A DNA stretch of 64,000 nucleotides from Actinomyces oris (GCF_001929375.1 NZ_MSGO01000036.1:103351-167350), one strand, 5' to 3'. Positions 51,271-59,887 are shown, numbered from the stretch's first letter. Made by a program: numbers and translations. The notes: generated by a model not told the origin, from the sequence alone.

Positions 51271-52716
51271 ATGAGCATGACAGTGACTGCTCCGACGCAG
51301 GCCGGCTCCCGCACCCGGCTCCTGTCCTGGCCCGTCATCGCCTGGGGCCTGTGGGACTGGGGATCGGCGGCCTTCAACGCGGTCATCACCACCTTCGTCT
51401 TCACCGTCTACCTGGTCAGCGACTCCTTCGGGGCCAAGGCGGACAACGAGTCGGCGCTGTCCCTAGGGCTGGCCATTGCCGGCCTGTTCATCGCCCTGCT
51501 GGCGCCGGTGACCGGGCAGCGCTCGGATAGAGGCGGGCGGACCGTCTTCTGGCTCGGGGGCTACACCGCGGTGGTGGTGGCGGTCTCGGCGGCCCTGTTC
51601 CTGGTGCGGCCCGAGCCCGGCTACCTGTGGTTCGGCATCGTCCTGCTGGGGGTCGGCAACATCTTCTTCGAGCTGGCCTCGGTCAACTACAACGCCATCC
51701 TCAACCACCTGGCCTCCAAGGACCGCATCGGTGCCGTCAGCGGCCTGGGGTGGGGGATGGGCTACCTCGGCGGCATCGTCCTGCTGCTCATCCTCTACGT
51801 CGCCCTCGTGGGGCCGAGCCCCCTGGTCTCCTTCCCCGCCGGAAGCGGGATGGGGGTGCGCGTCGCCATGCTGGTGTCGGCGGCCTGGTTCGGTCTGTCC
51901 GCGCTTCCCGTCCTCATCAACCGCTCCCGCAGGCTCGGGCGCTCCTGCGCCGAGGACGTCGGGGAGGTCAGTGAGGGGATGGCGACCGCTGAACCGGGAC
52001 GGGACCGGGCCGCCATGGAGACAGAGCCGGTGGAGGCCGTCTCCCACCAGGGCAGGCGCAAGGAGTCGATCCTGACCTCCTACAAGCTGCTGTGGCGCAC
52101 CCTGCTCCAGCTGCACAACTTCCAGCCGCGCCTGCTGTGGTTCCTGCTGGCCGCCGCCGTCTTCAGGGACGGGCTGGCCGGGGTCTTCACCTACGGCGGC
52201 ATCATCGCCCAGAACACCTTCGGCTTCTCATCGGGCGATGTCATCATCTTCGCCATCGTGGCCAACATCGTGGCCGGTATCGCCACCATCTGGGCCGGGC
52301 GGCTCGATGACCGCTTCGGGCCGCGCAACGTCATCATGGCCAGCCTCATCATCCTGGTGGTGGCCGGCCTGCTGGTGTTCTTCCTGCACACCGCCGGGAC
52401 CGTGGCCTTCTGGGTGCTGGGCCTGCTCCTGTCGGCCTGCGTGGGGCCGGCCCAGTCGGCCGCCCGATCCTTCCTGGCCCGCCTCATACCCGAGGGGCAG
52501 GAGGGCGAGATCTTCGGGCTCTACGCGACCACCGGGCGGGCGGTGTCCTTCATGGCGCCCGCGATGTACGGCATCTTCATCTACCTGGGGACGCGCATCG
52601 TCGGGCCGGGCGCGAACTACTGGGGGATCCTCGGGATCGTCGCGGTGCTGGCCATGGGGCTGCTCCTCATGCTGCGCGTGGGCAACCCCGTCGCCGATGA
52701 GGAGTCGGCCGCGTAG
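51271..52716 (+). CDS. MFS transporter, UMF1/Atg22-like
   Basis: 481 residues, 12 predicted helices. The pattern PVIAWGLWDWGSAAFNAVITTFVFTVYL near the N-terminus, then DRIGAVSGLGWGMGYLGGIVLLL and a central polar loop of about 60 residues, is typical of the Atg22/UMF1 branch of MFS exporters. Substrate unknown. ATG 51271 lies 7 nt after TATCGT (leaderless); the longer frame from 51196 is not supported. Its last codons fall inside a 95-bp repeat. Confidence 0.88.
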   Translation: MSMTVTAPTQAGSRTRLLSWPVIAWGLWDWGSAAFNAVITTFVFTVYLVSDSFGAKADNESALSLGLAIAGLFIALLAPVTGQRSDRGGRTVFWLGGYTAVVVAVSAALFLVRPEPGYLWFGIVLLGVGNIFFELASVNYNAILNHLASKDRIGAVSGLGWGMGYLGGIVLLLILYVALVGPSPLVSFPAGSGMGVRVAMLVSAAWFGLSALPVLINRSRRLGRSCAEDVGEVSEGMATAEPGRDRAAMETEPVEAVSHQGRRKESILTSYKLLWRTLLQLHNFQPRLLWFLLAAAVFRDGLAGVFTYGGIIAQNTFGFSSGDVIIFAIVANIVAGIATIWAGRLDDRFGPRNVIMASLIILVVAGLLVFFLHTAGTVAFWVLGLLLSACVGPAQSAARSFLARLIPEGQEGEIFGLYATTGRAVSFMAPAMYGIFIYLGTRIVGPGANYWGILGIVAVLAMGLLLMLRVGNPVADEESAA

Positions 52717-52800
52717 ACCGCCGTCGCGTTCGTACCTTAGGTCGCGCGGTCGAGGGTTGAGGGTACGACCGCGCGACCTACCCTACGACCGCGAGGCGCT
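52706..52800. repeat. 95-bp direct repeat, copy A (contains hairpin)
   Basis: Identical base for base to 53169-53263. Copy A begins within the last codons of the MFS gene (Ser-Ala-Ala-stop). Each copy has a 15-bp perfect stem (TAGGTCGCGCGGTCG and complement, 52738-52752 with 52766-52780, 13-nt loop), which could terminate the MFS transcript. Confidence 0.9.
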
Positions 52801-52871
52801 CGCTCAAGAGGGAGCTCGGTGGCCGGACAACCCCTGGCCTCCTCCGGCCCGCCTGTGCCCCGAACCGGTTT

Positions 52872-52982
52872 ACTCCACGAGGGCGGGGATCTGCTGGTCG
52901 CGGGTTGTGCGTACTGCACGAAGGCCCCACCTACCTGGAGTACCCCCGACTCTCCTGCAGTAGCACCCCGCCCTCGTGGAGT
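52872..52982. repeat. 111-bp nested palindromic element, copy 2
   Basis: Same length and order as 20650-20760 and roughly three-quarters identical. The outer arms (ACTCCACGAGGGCGGGG at 52872-52888 and CCCCGCCCTCGTGGAGT at 52966-52982) are perfect complements here, so the ends are better preserved than in copy 1 while the inner arms are worse. Confidence 0.8.
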
Positions 52983-53001
52983 GGGCATGGCCGGCGGCTT
53001 G

Positions 53002-53123
53002 GTGTCCATGACGCTGACATCAACTCCGCACCGATGCGGCACACCGAAGACCAACCACGGAATTCCAACGATTCTCGAGGGGAGCTTTGAGGGTGGGCTC
53101 GTTGATGTCAGCGCTGTGGACAC
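53002..53123. repeat. 122-bp inverted-repeat element
   Basis: Arms 53002-53024 and 53101-53123 (23 bp, starting GTGTCCATGACGCTGACATC) are near-perfect complements with three mismatches. The 76-bp centre holds a CCGCA / TGCGG hairpin. No coding capacity. Confidence 0.7.
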
Positions 53124-53168
53124 TGGACGGAGGACGGGATCGACTCCGTGGGGCCTTGGCGGCGAAGC

Positions 53169-53263
53169 CGGCCGCGTAGACCGCCGTCGCGTTCGTACCT
53201 TAGGTCGCGCGGTCGAGGGTTGAGGGTACGACCGCGCGACCTACCCTACGACCGCGAGGCGCT
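53169..53263. repeat. 95-bp direct repeat, copy B
   Basis: Exact duplicate of 52706-52800, including the terminal codons of the MFS gene as a noncoding scar. The hairpin stem is at 53201-53215 with 53229-53243. Confidence 0.9.
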
Positions 53264-53672
53264 TCATCACGACGAGGCCCTCCTTGGCGCCGAAGCAGGG
53301 CAGGAAGCCAGGAAGGGGGTGCCGGTGGGGCCCGAGAAAGGACTCGGCCCGCGGTTCGGAAGTCCGAACCGCAGGCCCAAGCCTCGCGAGGTTCCACCTG
53401 CAACCCGGGGTCCCATGCACCCGAGGAGGAGGTTCCTCCTTCGCCGAAACGATGGTGTCAGGCTCCCTATGACCCGACGCCATCTCAGAGGATCGATCTG
53501 TCACTGGGCTCCCCAACCCTCGAGACCGTCCCTGTCCAGCGGTGATCACTATGTAACGCCCTCACCCTGTGAGGATGTGGGACAGAATCCTGGGAAAAAT
53601 CTGGGAAATTCGCGGGTGGGTTGGTTCGGTGACTCAAGCCTTCCCCTGAGAGGGGGTGGGGCTCAGTATCGC
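53264..53672. other. Noncoding repeat island, right part
   Basis: 409 bp without a supported gene. It contains a 10-bp perfect hairpin at 53351-53372 (GCGGTTCGGA / TCCGAACCGC, 2-nt loop) and a CCCCTGAGAGGGGG element near 53645 that may terminate the convergent YbjQ-family gene. Confidence 0.55.
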
Positions 53673-54002
53673 TCAGGAGGCGGGAGAGAACCGCACCGCG
53701 GTGCCCGAGGCGGTCACCATGAGCATGCCGTTGTCCGAGCCCAGCGTCTCGTAGTCGATGTCGACGCCGACGACGCCTTCAGCGCCGAGCTCCTGGGCGC
53801 GCTGCACCATCTCAGCCAGGGCCGTCTCCCGGGCCTGAACGAGCTCGGCCTCGTAGGTCTGGGAGCGACCGCCCACTATGTTGCGGAACCCGGCGGCCAT
53901 GTCCTTGAGGGCGTTGACTCCGGCGATGGTCTCACCGCAGACGACTCGCAGGTACTGGGTCACGGGGTATCCCTCGACGGTGGGGGTGGTGGTCACGAGC
54001 AT
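53673..54002 (-). CDS. YbjQ/UPF0145 family protein
   Basis: 109 residues. The family pattern is [85 protein letters not shown]. These small pentameric proteins have a putative heavy-metal-binding fold; role unknown. ATG follows GGAG by about 12 nt. Followed by a repeat-rich gap. Confidence 0.92.
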   Translation of the reverse strand: MLVTTTPTVEGYPVTQYLRVVCGETIAGVNALKDMAAGFRNIVGGRSQTYEAELVQARETALAEMVQRAQELGAEGVVGVDIDYETLGSDNGMLMVTASGTAVRFSPAS

Positions 54003-54064
54003 GATGGCGATGACTCCGTTCTTATGCGGTGATGGTTGGTACGAGCACCCTACAGCGTCGAAAT

Positions 54065-54595
54065 CTACTCGTGACCTGACGGCGCGGCCTGCCTGGCCAG
54101 CCTCAGCAGGCGGCTGTAGCGTTCGCTGATCCGCTCATGGGGAACGGGCTCTCCGTCGAGGCTCCAGGTCAGGAGGTGTCCCAGGTCGAATCGAGAGGCG
54201 CAGCGCGAGCAGGAGACGGGTGAGACCGGACGGCGCATGCGGTCCACCTCGTGGCCTGCCGGACACCTGCCCACCCAGCGTCCCCGTAGCCGTGGAGCCT
54301 GAACGTCAATGAGCCGCCGGCCCGTGGCTCCCAGCCGGGTCGCCTCGGCGGCCCAGACGGCGTCGTGCCCGTGCTGAGGGCCGACGCGGGCGTGGGCGAT
54401 CTCGTGCAGGACCGTCTCGCGGACCTGGGCCTCGTCGTACAGGCTCATGAGGTGGCGGCTGAGCGTGATCCGACGTCGTGCATGATCGGTCTGTCCGGCC
54501 CGCCGACGCGCCCGGTCGAAGGCCAGATCCCAGTCGCCGACGTCGGCCTTCTCCATGAGGGAGCGCGTCAGGCTCAGGACGTCGGGAAGATTCAC
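54065..54595 (-). CDS. SprT-like zinc metalloprotease
   Basis: 176 residues. Zinc motif HEIAH (His64, Glu65, His68) in [20 protein letters not shown], followed by a CPAGH...CSRC zinc ribbon in the SprT C-terminal position. Relatives (Spartan/SprT) cleave DNA-bound proteins or act in unknown proteolysis. GTG 54595 has TACCGT 6 nt upstream, a leaderless start; the longer frame to 54793 runs through the divergent promoter. Divergent from the transglycosylase-like gene. Confidence 0.85.
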   Translation of the reverse strand: MNLPDVLSLTRSLMEKADVGDWDLAFDRARRRAGQTDHARRRITLSRHLMSLYDEAQVRETVLHEIAHARVGPQHGHDAVWAAEATRLGATGRRLIDVQAPRLRGRWVGRCPAGHEVDRMRRPVSPVSCSRCASRFDLGHLLTWSLDGEPVPHERISERYSRLLRLARQAAPSGHE

Positions 54596-54746
54596 GGCCC
54601 CACGGTATGCGACGGCGGACTCACCCGGCCGACGGCGGTACTGTGGGACGCATCGCCTCCCGCCGAATTCTGGTCGGACAGTCGTCTTGGGAAGCTCGGG
54701 CTGCTTCGGGCCGTGCATCGGCCCGTGATGTGACACGATGGCGCCG

Positions 54747-55853
54747 ATGTCCCACCATCCCTCCGGCCGACGTCCGCGGCCCCAACGAAGCACCGCAGGA
54801 TCCGGCTCGCCTCAGCCCGCACGTGCGCTGCGCAGCGCCCGCCCAGCCGCGCAGCGCGGTACCGATCACGCCCGACGGGACGATGCGAGTCGTCGTCCCG
54901 GGCGGGGCAAGGGACGCCGAAGGGGCGGCCTCCTGCGTGCCGGTGCCAGACGGAGACGGGGACGCAGGGGCGGTGTCCTTCAGTCCTTCCTGAGAAGCCC
55001 GATCGGCGTCGCCCTGGTCGCCTTCCTGGTCACGCTCCTGGTGGGACTCATCGTGCTGCGTGCTACCGGTTCCTCGCTCGGCGGCTTCGCTCTGGGGTGG
55101 GGGCGGGCCGCTGACACCGGAACAGGCTCTGCGCCCGCACCCCTGGTGCCCGACGCCAGCGGCTTCAACGCCGCCCGCATCATCGATGACGAGGTCTTCT
55201 ACGACTCCCAGGCCATGACGCGCGAGGAGATCGCCGCTTTCGTCACCAGAGTCAACGCCGGCTGCCAGCCGGGCAGTGACGGCACCGAGTGCCTGGCCAC
55301 CGCCACCTTCTCCGTGCAGGCCCGTCCGGCCAGCACCTTCTGCCCCGGAGGCATCGAGGCCGCCTCCGGCGTCAGCGCGGCCGACGTCATCTGGAAGGTC
55401 TCCCAAGCCTGCGACATCAATCCCCAGGTGCTCCTCGTCCTCATTCACAAGGAGCAGGGGCTGCTCACCGCCTCCGGCGCGAGCCTGAGCGCTCGCGACT
55501 ACGAGGCCGCAGCCGGTTACGCCTGCCCCGACCATAAGACCTGCGACCCCCAGTGGGCCGGCTTCCCCTCCCAGCTCTACGGGGCGGCCTCCCAGTTCCA
55601 TCGCTACCGCCTCGACCCGGGCAGCTACGACGTTGTGGCGCAGCAGCCCACACAAATCGCCTACTCGCCCGATGTGCTGTGCGGCAGTGGTGAGGTGACG
55701 GTGGAGAACCAGGCGACGGCGGGCCTGTACAACTACACGCCCTTCCAGCCCAATGAGGCCGCCGCACATGGCGGGGACCAGTGCACCTCGTGGGGTAACT
55801 GGAACTTCTACGGCTACTTCAAAACCCTCTTCGGTACCCCGAGGTCGGATTGA
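54747..55853 (+). CDS. Secreted protein with lytic-transglycosylase-like domain
   Basis: 368 residues. A strongly basic N-terminus (about 70 residues, Arg-rich) precedes one membrane segment (GVALVAFLVTLLVGLIVL). The exported part has IIDDEVFYDSQAMTREEIAAFV and INPQVLLVLIHKEQGLLT, which resembles the catalytic-helix Glu region of lysozyme-like transglycosylases, plus about eight cysteines likely to form disulfides. Peptidoglycan remodelling is inferred and the catalytic residue is unproven. ATG 54747 is 7 nt after CACGAT; ATG 54738 is in frame. Confidence 0.7.
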   Translation: MSHHPSGRRPRPQRSTAGSGSPQPARALRSARPAAQRGTDHARRDDASRRPGRGKGRRRGGLLRAGARRRRGRRGGVLQSFLRSPIGVALVAFLVTLLVGLIVLRATGSSLGGFALGWGRAADTGTGSAPAPLVPDASGFNAARIIDDEVFYDSQAMTREEIAAFVTRVNAGCQPGSDGTECLATATFSVQARPASTFCPGGIEAASGVSAADVIWKVSQACDINPQVLLVLIHKEQGLLTASGASLSARDYEAAAGYACPDHKTCDPQWAGFPSQLYGAASQFHRYRLDPGSYDVVAQQPTQIAYSPDVLCGSGEVTVENQATAGLYNYTPFQPNEAAAHGGDQCTSWGNWNFYGYFKTLFGTPRSD

Positions 55854-56279
55854 GGGGGGCCGGCGGAGGGGACGGATTCCGCTGTATTTCAAGGGATTCC
55901 AGGTGAGGTGTCATAGCCCCCGGAAGATCGTGACCATATCGTCATCAAGCGTCATCATTTAGATGCGCGATTTTCAGTCTTCTCTCAGACAGCATCGGCA
56001 GAGTCATAGTCACCGCTGAACGGTGGCGACCGTGAGGTACTGGGGAGTACCACTGACCGGCCATCACTGAGTCTGGGCCACAGCCAAGGGAATGTGCTCG
56101 GGCGTTTCGGCGAAGGAGGACCCGCTGCCGAATGGGAACCGGTAAGCGACCTCGTTGCGAAGGGCCCGACCCGGTGGTTCAACTGGGGCGGGCCTTCGCA
56201 GTACCTGGGCGCAGGACCATCCGGTCTACGCCCAGGCATGTTTGCGGGGACCTGTCAGTGGGCATGACATGATGCGAGT
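55854..56279. other. Intergenic region upstream of cardiolipin synthase
   Basis: 426 bp. An AT-richer stretch (55915-55990) with TCATCA repeats lies in the first third. A GCTGAACGGTGGCGACCG-rich segment around 56020 could fold, but I cannot assign an RNA family. No gene supported. CATGAT 6 nt before the cls ATG is a likely -10. Confidence 0.4.
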
Positions 56280-57806
56280 ATGACGCTGCCGCCGGTACTG
56301 GCGACCACCTGGGTCGTCATCGAGTACCTCATCAAGATCGCCGCGCTGGGCACGGTTCCGGAGAACCGTCGCCCGTCGTCGTCGACCGCCTGGCTGCTGC
56401 TCATCTTCCTGCTGCCCGTCGTGGGACTCCCGCTCTACCTGCTCATCGGCAGCCCGTGGGTGCACGGCACTCGGCGCCGCCAGCAGCACACCGTCAACGA
56501 GATCACCCTCGACTACACCCGCGCCATGCCGGACCTGCCCAAGGGGGCGCGGCCCTCGACCTACCTGGCCGGGGCGGTGCGCATGAACCGCCGGCTGACC
56601 GGCCTGCCCTGCGTCAGCGGCGAGGTCGTGGCCGTCCACGCCGATCCTCGCAGCACCTATGAGGCCATGGCCCGAGCCATCGACGCCGCCACCGACCACG
56701 TGCACGTCGAGTTCTACATCATGAGCTGGGACGAGGTCACCGACGTCTTCTTCAGCTCCCTGGAGCGCGCGGTGGCCCGCGGGGTCACGGTGCGCCTCCT
56801 CCTGGACCACCTGGGCAGCCGCAAGTACCCCGGCTGGAAGCAGTTCTGCCAGCGCATGACCGACGCCGGCATCCGCTGGCGCCTCATGATGCCGCTGCTT
56901 CCGCTCAAGCGCCGCTGGCGCCGCCCGGACCTGCGCAACCACCGCAAGATCCTGGTCATCGACGGCGAGAAGGCCTTCATCGGCAGCCACAACGTCATCG
57001 ACCCCACCTACCGGACCTGGCGCAATGTGCGGGCCGGGCGCCGCTGGGAGGACCTGTCCGTGGAGGTCACCGGCGAGATCGTCCTGGAGGCCCAGGCCGT
57101 CTTCGCCATGGACTGGTTCTTCGAGGCCGGTGAGCAGCTCGAGGCCTTCGACCTTGCCCTGGGAACGCCCGTGGAAATGCTGCCGGAGATGGCGGGTCTG
57201 CCGGGGATCCCGATAGGGACGCCGGCTCCCCGGCCGGGGCGGCCGGGCGCTGTCGTCAACGCCATGCAGCTCATCCCCTCCGGGCCTGGGTACCCCACCG
57301 AGCCGAACCTGCGGATGTTCCTGGCCCTCATCCACGGGGCCAAGCGGCGCGTGTCCATCACCAGCCCCTACTTCATCCCTGACGAGGCGCTGCTGGCGGC
57401 GATGACGTCGGCCGCCTACCGGGGGGTGGAGGTCGAGCTGTTCGTGGGCAAGGAGTCCGACCAGTTCATCGTCAGCCACGCCCAGCGCTCCTACTACTCG
57501 GCGCTCCTGGCGGCGGGGGTGCGGATCTACCTCTACCCCTCGCCGACCGTCCTGCACTCGAAGTACATGACGGTCGACGACGAGGTCGGGGTCATCGGGT
57601 CCTCCAACATGGATTTCCGCTCCTTCGCCCTCAACTACGAGGTCATGCTGCTGGCCTTCGGCGGGGACCTCGACGACCTGCTGCGCATCAACGGCGCCAA
57701 CTATCGGGCTATCTGCACCGAGCTGACCCCCGAGCTGTGGGCCACCGAGCCCTGGTACAACCGCTACGTGGACAACGTCTGCCGCCTCATGTCCGCCGTG
57801 CTGTGA
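56280..57806 (+). CDS. cls: Cardiolipin synthase
   Basis: 508 residues. Two N-terminal helices, then the phospholipase D fold with both HKD motifs: HRKILVIDGEKAFIGSHN (about 220) and HSKYMTVDDEVGVIGSSNMDFRS (about 424). Joins phosphatidylglycerol molecules (or CDP-diacylglycerol and phosphatidylglycerol) into cardiolipin in the membrane. CATGAT lies 6 nt ahead of the ATG, suggesting a leaderless start. Normal length for the family. Confidence 0.95.
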   Translation: MTLPPVLATTWVVIEYLIKIAALGTVPENRRPSSSTAWLLLIFLLPVVGLPLYLLIGSPWVHGTRRRQQHTVNEITLDYTRAMPDLPKGARPSTYLAGAVRMNRRLTGLPCVSGEVVAVHADPRSTYEAMARAIDAATDHVHVEFYIMSWDEVTDVFFSSLERAVARGVTVRLLLDHLGSRKYPGWKQFCQRMTDAGIRWRLMMPLLPLKRRWRRPDLRNHRKILVIDGEKAFIGSHNVIDPTYRTWRNVRAGRRWEDLSVEVTGEIVLEAQAVFAMDWFFEAGEQLEAFDLALGTPVEMLPEMAGLPGIPIGTPAPRPGRPGAVVNAMQLIPSGPGYPTEPNLRMFLALIHGAKRRVSITSPYFIPDEALLAAMTSAAYRGVEVELFVGKESDQFIVSHAQRSYYSALLAAGVRIYLYPSPTVLHSKYMTVDDEVGVIGSSNMDFRSFALNYEVMLLAFGGDLDDLLRINGANYRAICTELTPELWATEPWYNRYVDNVCRLMSAVL

Positions 57807-58105
57807 GGATGGCCGGGGGTGAGTGCTGCTCCCAGTTGCGCTTCAGATTTATAGGAAACGTACAATACGTGGCCGTTTTGGTTGTCTCGGCCTCGGGATG
57901 GATCTGTTGGGAATCCGGTGTGAAAACGACCGTCAGAGACCATCGTGGGAACTGTCGGTCTTTGGTGCATTGTCCGATGGGAAGTATTTGTGTGGAGGGG
58001 TATGATGGAGGCATCATTTACCCAACCGGTATATTGAGGTGAATGACGAGGGCAGGAGTATTCGGTGTCCTGCCCGGGATCGATGACTTCGAAGGAGGGA
58101 TCTCG
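57807..58105. other. Lower-GC intergenic region before secreted peptide gene
   Basis: 299 bp with clearly lower GC than the surrounding genes. TTTATAGGAAACGTACAATAC near 57850 is a possible promoter but the spacing is short. No conserved ORF. The drop in GC begins here and extends to about 58700. Confidence 0.4.
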
Positions 58106-58585
58106 ATGAGTGCGACGCGAGTGCTGGGGCGGATTGGTGCTCCGGTGATGGCTTTTGTTGTGGCGATCGGAATGTTCTTTGGTGCGGCAGGGCAAGCTGT
58201 GGCTGCACCTCATCCGGTTGCGCAAAGTCCTGAGCAGGCGAAGGTGGCGGAGCTTCAAGCCGAGTATAAGGCGGAAGCTTCGGCTGAAGACTATCAGAAA
58301 GCCGTTGAGACCTATGATCGACTGGTCGCGGGGCAGCCTGACCCTGTCGAGGCGCCGGCCTCGACATGCGTCACCATCCCCAAGTGGGCCGTTGTTGCTT
58401 ACGCCTGGTATGTCATTGCGGCTGGTGGTACCACGGCTGCAGTAGGGGCCTTCCTGGATGGGACTATCGTCGGTCTTCCTGCGGGTGCCGTGTTGAATGC
58501 TCTGGGGATCGGTGTAGGTATCACTGGATCTGGGCTCCTGTACTGGACGGATCACACATCTTGGCCCAAGCGTGTTTGTGTCTGA
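58106..58585 (+). CDS. Secreted Gly-rich peptide precursor, bacteriocin-like, function unknown
   Basis: 159 residues. Signal peptide (VLGRIGAPVMAFVVAIGMFFGAAGQAVAA, cleavage near 30), then an acidic/helical propeptide-like stretch to about 80. The C-terminal 75 residues are hydrophobic and Gly-rich between two cysteines (TCVTIPKW ... KRVCV) with AAGGTTAAVGAFLDGTIVGLPAGAVLNALGIGVGITGSGLL. The layout (signal, leader, Cys-flanked amphipathic core) recalls secreted antimicrobial peptides, but no family is recognised. GGAGGG precedes ATG 58106. Lower GC than the neighbours suggests acquisition. A 43-residue membrane protein follows. Confidence 0.6.
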   Translation: MSATRVLGRIGAPVMAFVVAIGMFFGAAGQAVAAPHPVAQSPEQAKVAELQAEYKAEASAEDYQKAVETYDRLVAGQPDPVEAPASTCVTIPKWAVVAYAWYVIAAGGTTAAVGAFLDGTIVGLPAGAVLNALGIGVGITGSGLLYWTDHTSWPKRVCV

Positions 58586-58707
58586 GGTCCTTCTCGGGTG
58601 GGCGGGGGTTCGTTGAGTCCTGTGCGAATACATCTTCATCCTTTTGTTGCGTGCGGTGTATACTTGGGTGAGAGTCTGCCTCGTATTTAAACGCTGGGAG
58701 GTGAATC

Positions 58708-58839
58708 ATGGATATCCCGCAGTGGTTGCTAGGGCTCATCTTCCTGGCAGTATGTGTGCTCCTAGGAAGGGCGATTCGTCTGTACCGGACCAGGTGCTCC
58801 TGGATGCGCAAGTACCGGGAAGACCAGCCCCAGCGCTGA
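58708..58839 (+). CDS. 43-residue single-pass membrane protein, possible immunity/accessory peptide
   Basis: Too short for ordinary gene calling. The ATG has a strong site GGGAGGTGAATC. The peptide has one helix (WLLGLIFLAVCVLLGRAI) and a basic C-terminus with two cysteines and RTRCSWMRKYRED. A -10 (TATACT, 58659-58664) lies 44 bp upstream, so it may have its own promoter. It is followed by a terminator. Its size and position after the secreted peptide resemble immunity proteins of bacteriocins; this is inference. Confidence 0.55.
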   Translation: MDIPQWLLGLIFLAVCVLLGRAIRLYRTRCSWMRKYREDQPQR

Positions 58840-58871
58840 ACGATCCGAGCTGTCCGCATGGACGTCGTCGG

Positions 58872-58896
58872 CCCCCGCACCGGGATGGTGCGGGGG
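58872..58896. terminator. Terminator between small membrane protein and ABC permease
   Basis: CCCCCGCACC and GGTGCGGGGG form a 10-bp perfect stem with a 5-nt loop between convergent genes. Confidence 0.8.
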
Positions 58897-58948
58897 ACGA
58901 CTGTGTGGAACTGGAGAAAGGGTCGGATGGGGCGCGTGAGCCGGTGGC

Positions 58949-59887
58949 TCAGGCGTCGCGGCGGGTGAAGACGACCGCGGCGATCGCCAGCGGGACGATG
59001 GCCCAGGCGGCGAAGACGGCGATGGCCTGCCAGTGCTGGAGGAAGGCGGCGGTGCCGGCCTGTCCCCACTGGTGAGCCAGGCTGAAGGGGTCGGAGACAG
59101 CGATGGACAGGGTGTCCGGCAGGAGTCCCAGGACCTTGTTCGCCCACTTCCAGTGGCCGGCCATGAGGTTGAAGGGAATCGGGACGACGAACAGCACCGA
59201 CACCACCACGGTGATGGCCCCCGCCGTGGAGCGAGTGAGGTAGCCGACCCCCTGAGCCATGAGCGCGATGAGCGCGAAGACCAGCCCGGTGCCCCAGAAC
59301 AGTCCCAGGTAGTGGGCGTCCGTGAGAGAACCGGCGTGGCCCTTCATGAACGGATAGGAGGCGGCGTAGGCCAGCGCCACGCAGAGGACCCCGAGGACGA
59401 AGGAGAAACCCGATACGACGAGCGCCTTCGCTGCGAAGAGACGTCCGCGGCGGGGAACGGCCATCAGTGAGGAGCGGATCTGCCCTGAGGCGTACTCGCC
59501 GGTGATCATCAGGGCTCCCAGGACAGCGACGACGACCATGCCCAGCACCGAGCCCATGGAGATCATGGTCTTGGCCTCGTCGGCTCGACTGGGGGAGCCG
59601 GCGAAGCCCACGGCCATGCCCGCTCCGAACAGGACCGTGATGACGATCGTGATGGCCGACGTGACCCAGGTGGAGGTCAGGGTGCGCAGCTTGATCCACT
59701 CGGCGCGCACCGCGCCGGTGAAGGACTGCCGTCCGGCTACGTGGGGCCGACTGGGCCAGATGGCGGCCTCCAGGGCCCGCCGCTGCCCGGTGCGGGATAA
59801 CCTGGAGGTGGGGGCGGCCTTCTGCAGGGCCTCGAAACGGTGGACGCTGGTGGCCGGGCCGGCTGCGGCGTCGATGGTAGTAGTCAT
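58949..59887 (-). CDS. ABC-2 type transporter permease
   Basis: 312 residues. About 65 polar residues precede six predicted helices of ABC-2 type, with FTGAVRAEWIKLRTLTSTWVTSAITIVITVLFGAG and a MITGEYASGQIRSSLMAVPRRGRLFAAK loop typical of this group. The permease needs a partner ATPase, and none is adjacent on either side. ATG start at 59887. Substrate unknown; actinobacterial members often export drugs or peptides. Confidence 0.85.
   Translation of the reverse strand: MTTTIDAAAGPATSVHRFEALQKAAPTSRLSRTGQRRALEAAIWPSRPHVAGRQSFTGAVRAEWIKLRTLTSTWVTSAITIVITVLFGAGMAVGFAGSPSRADEAKTMISMGSVLGMVVVAVLGALMITGEYASGQIRSSLMAVPRRGRLFAAKALVVSGFSFVLGVLCVALAYAASYPFMKGHAGSLTDAHYLGLFWGTGLVFALIALMAQGVGYLTRSTAGAITVVVSVLFVVPIPFNLMAGHWKWANKVLGLLPDTLSIAVSDPFSLAHQWGQAGTAAFLQHWQAIAVFAAWAIVPLAIAAVVFTRRDA

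Noticed and set aside
53264..53540. tRNA-like or small RNA gene in the repeat island
   Set aside because: The hairpin at 53351-53372 is not part of a cloverleaf and no flanking promoter or terminator pattern is convincing.
57764..58639. 291-residue minus-strand ORF across the secreted peptide gene
   Set aside because: Overlaps the end of cls and the peptide gene in antisense, no start context, composition unlike neighbouring genes.
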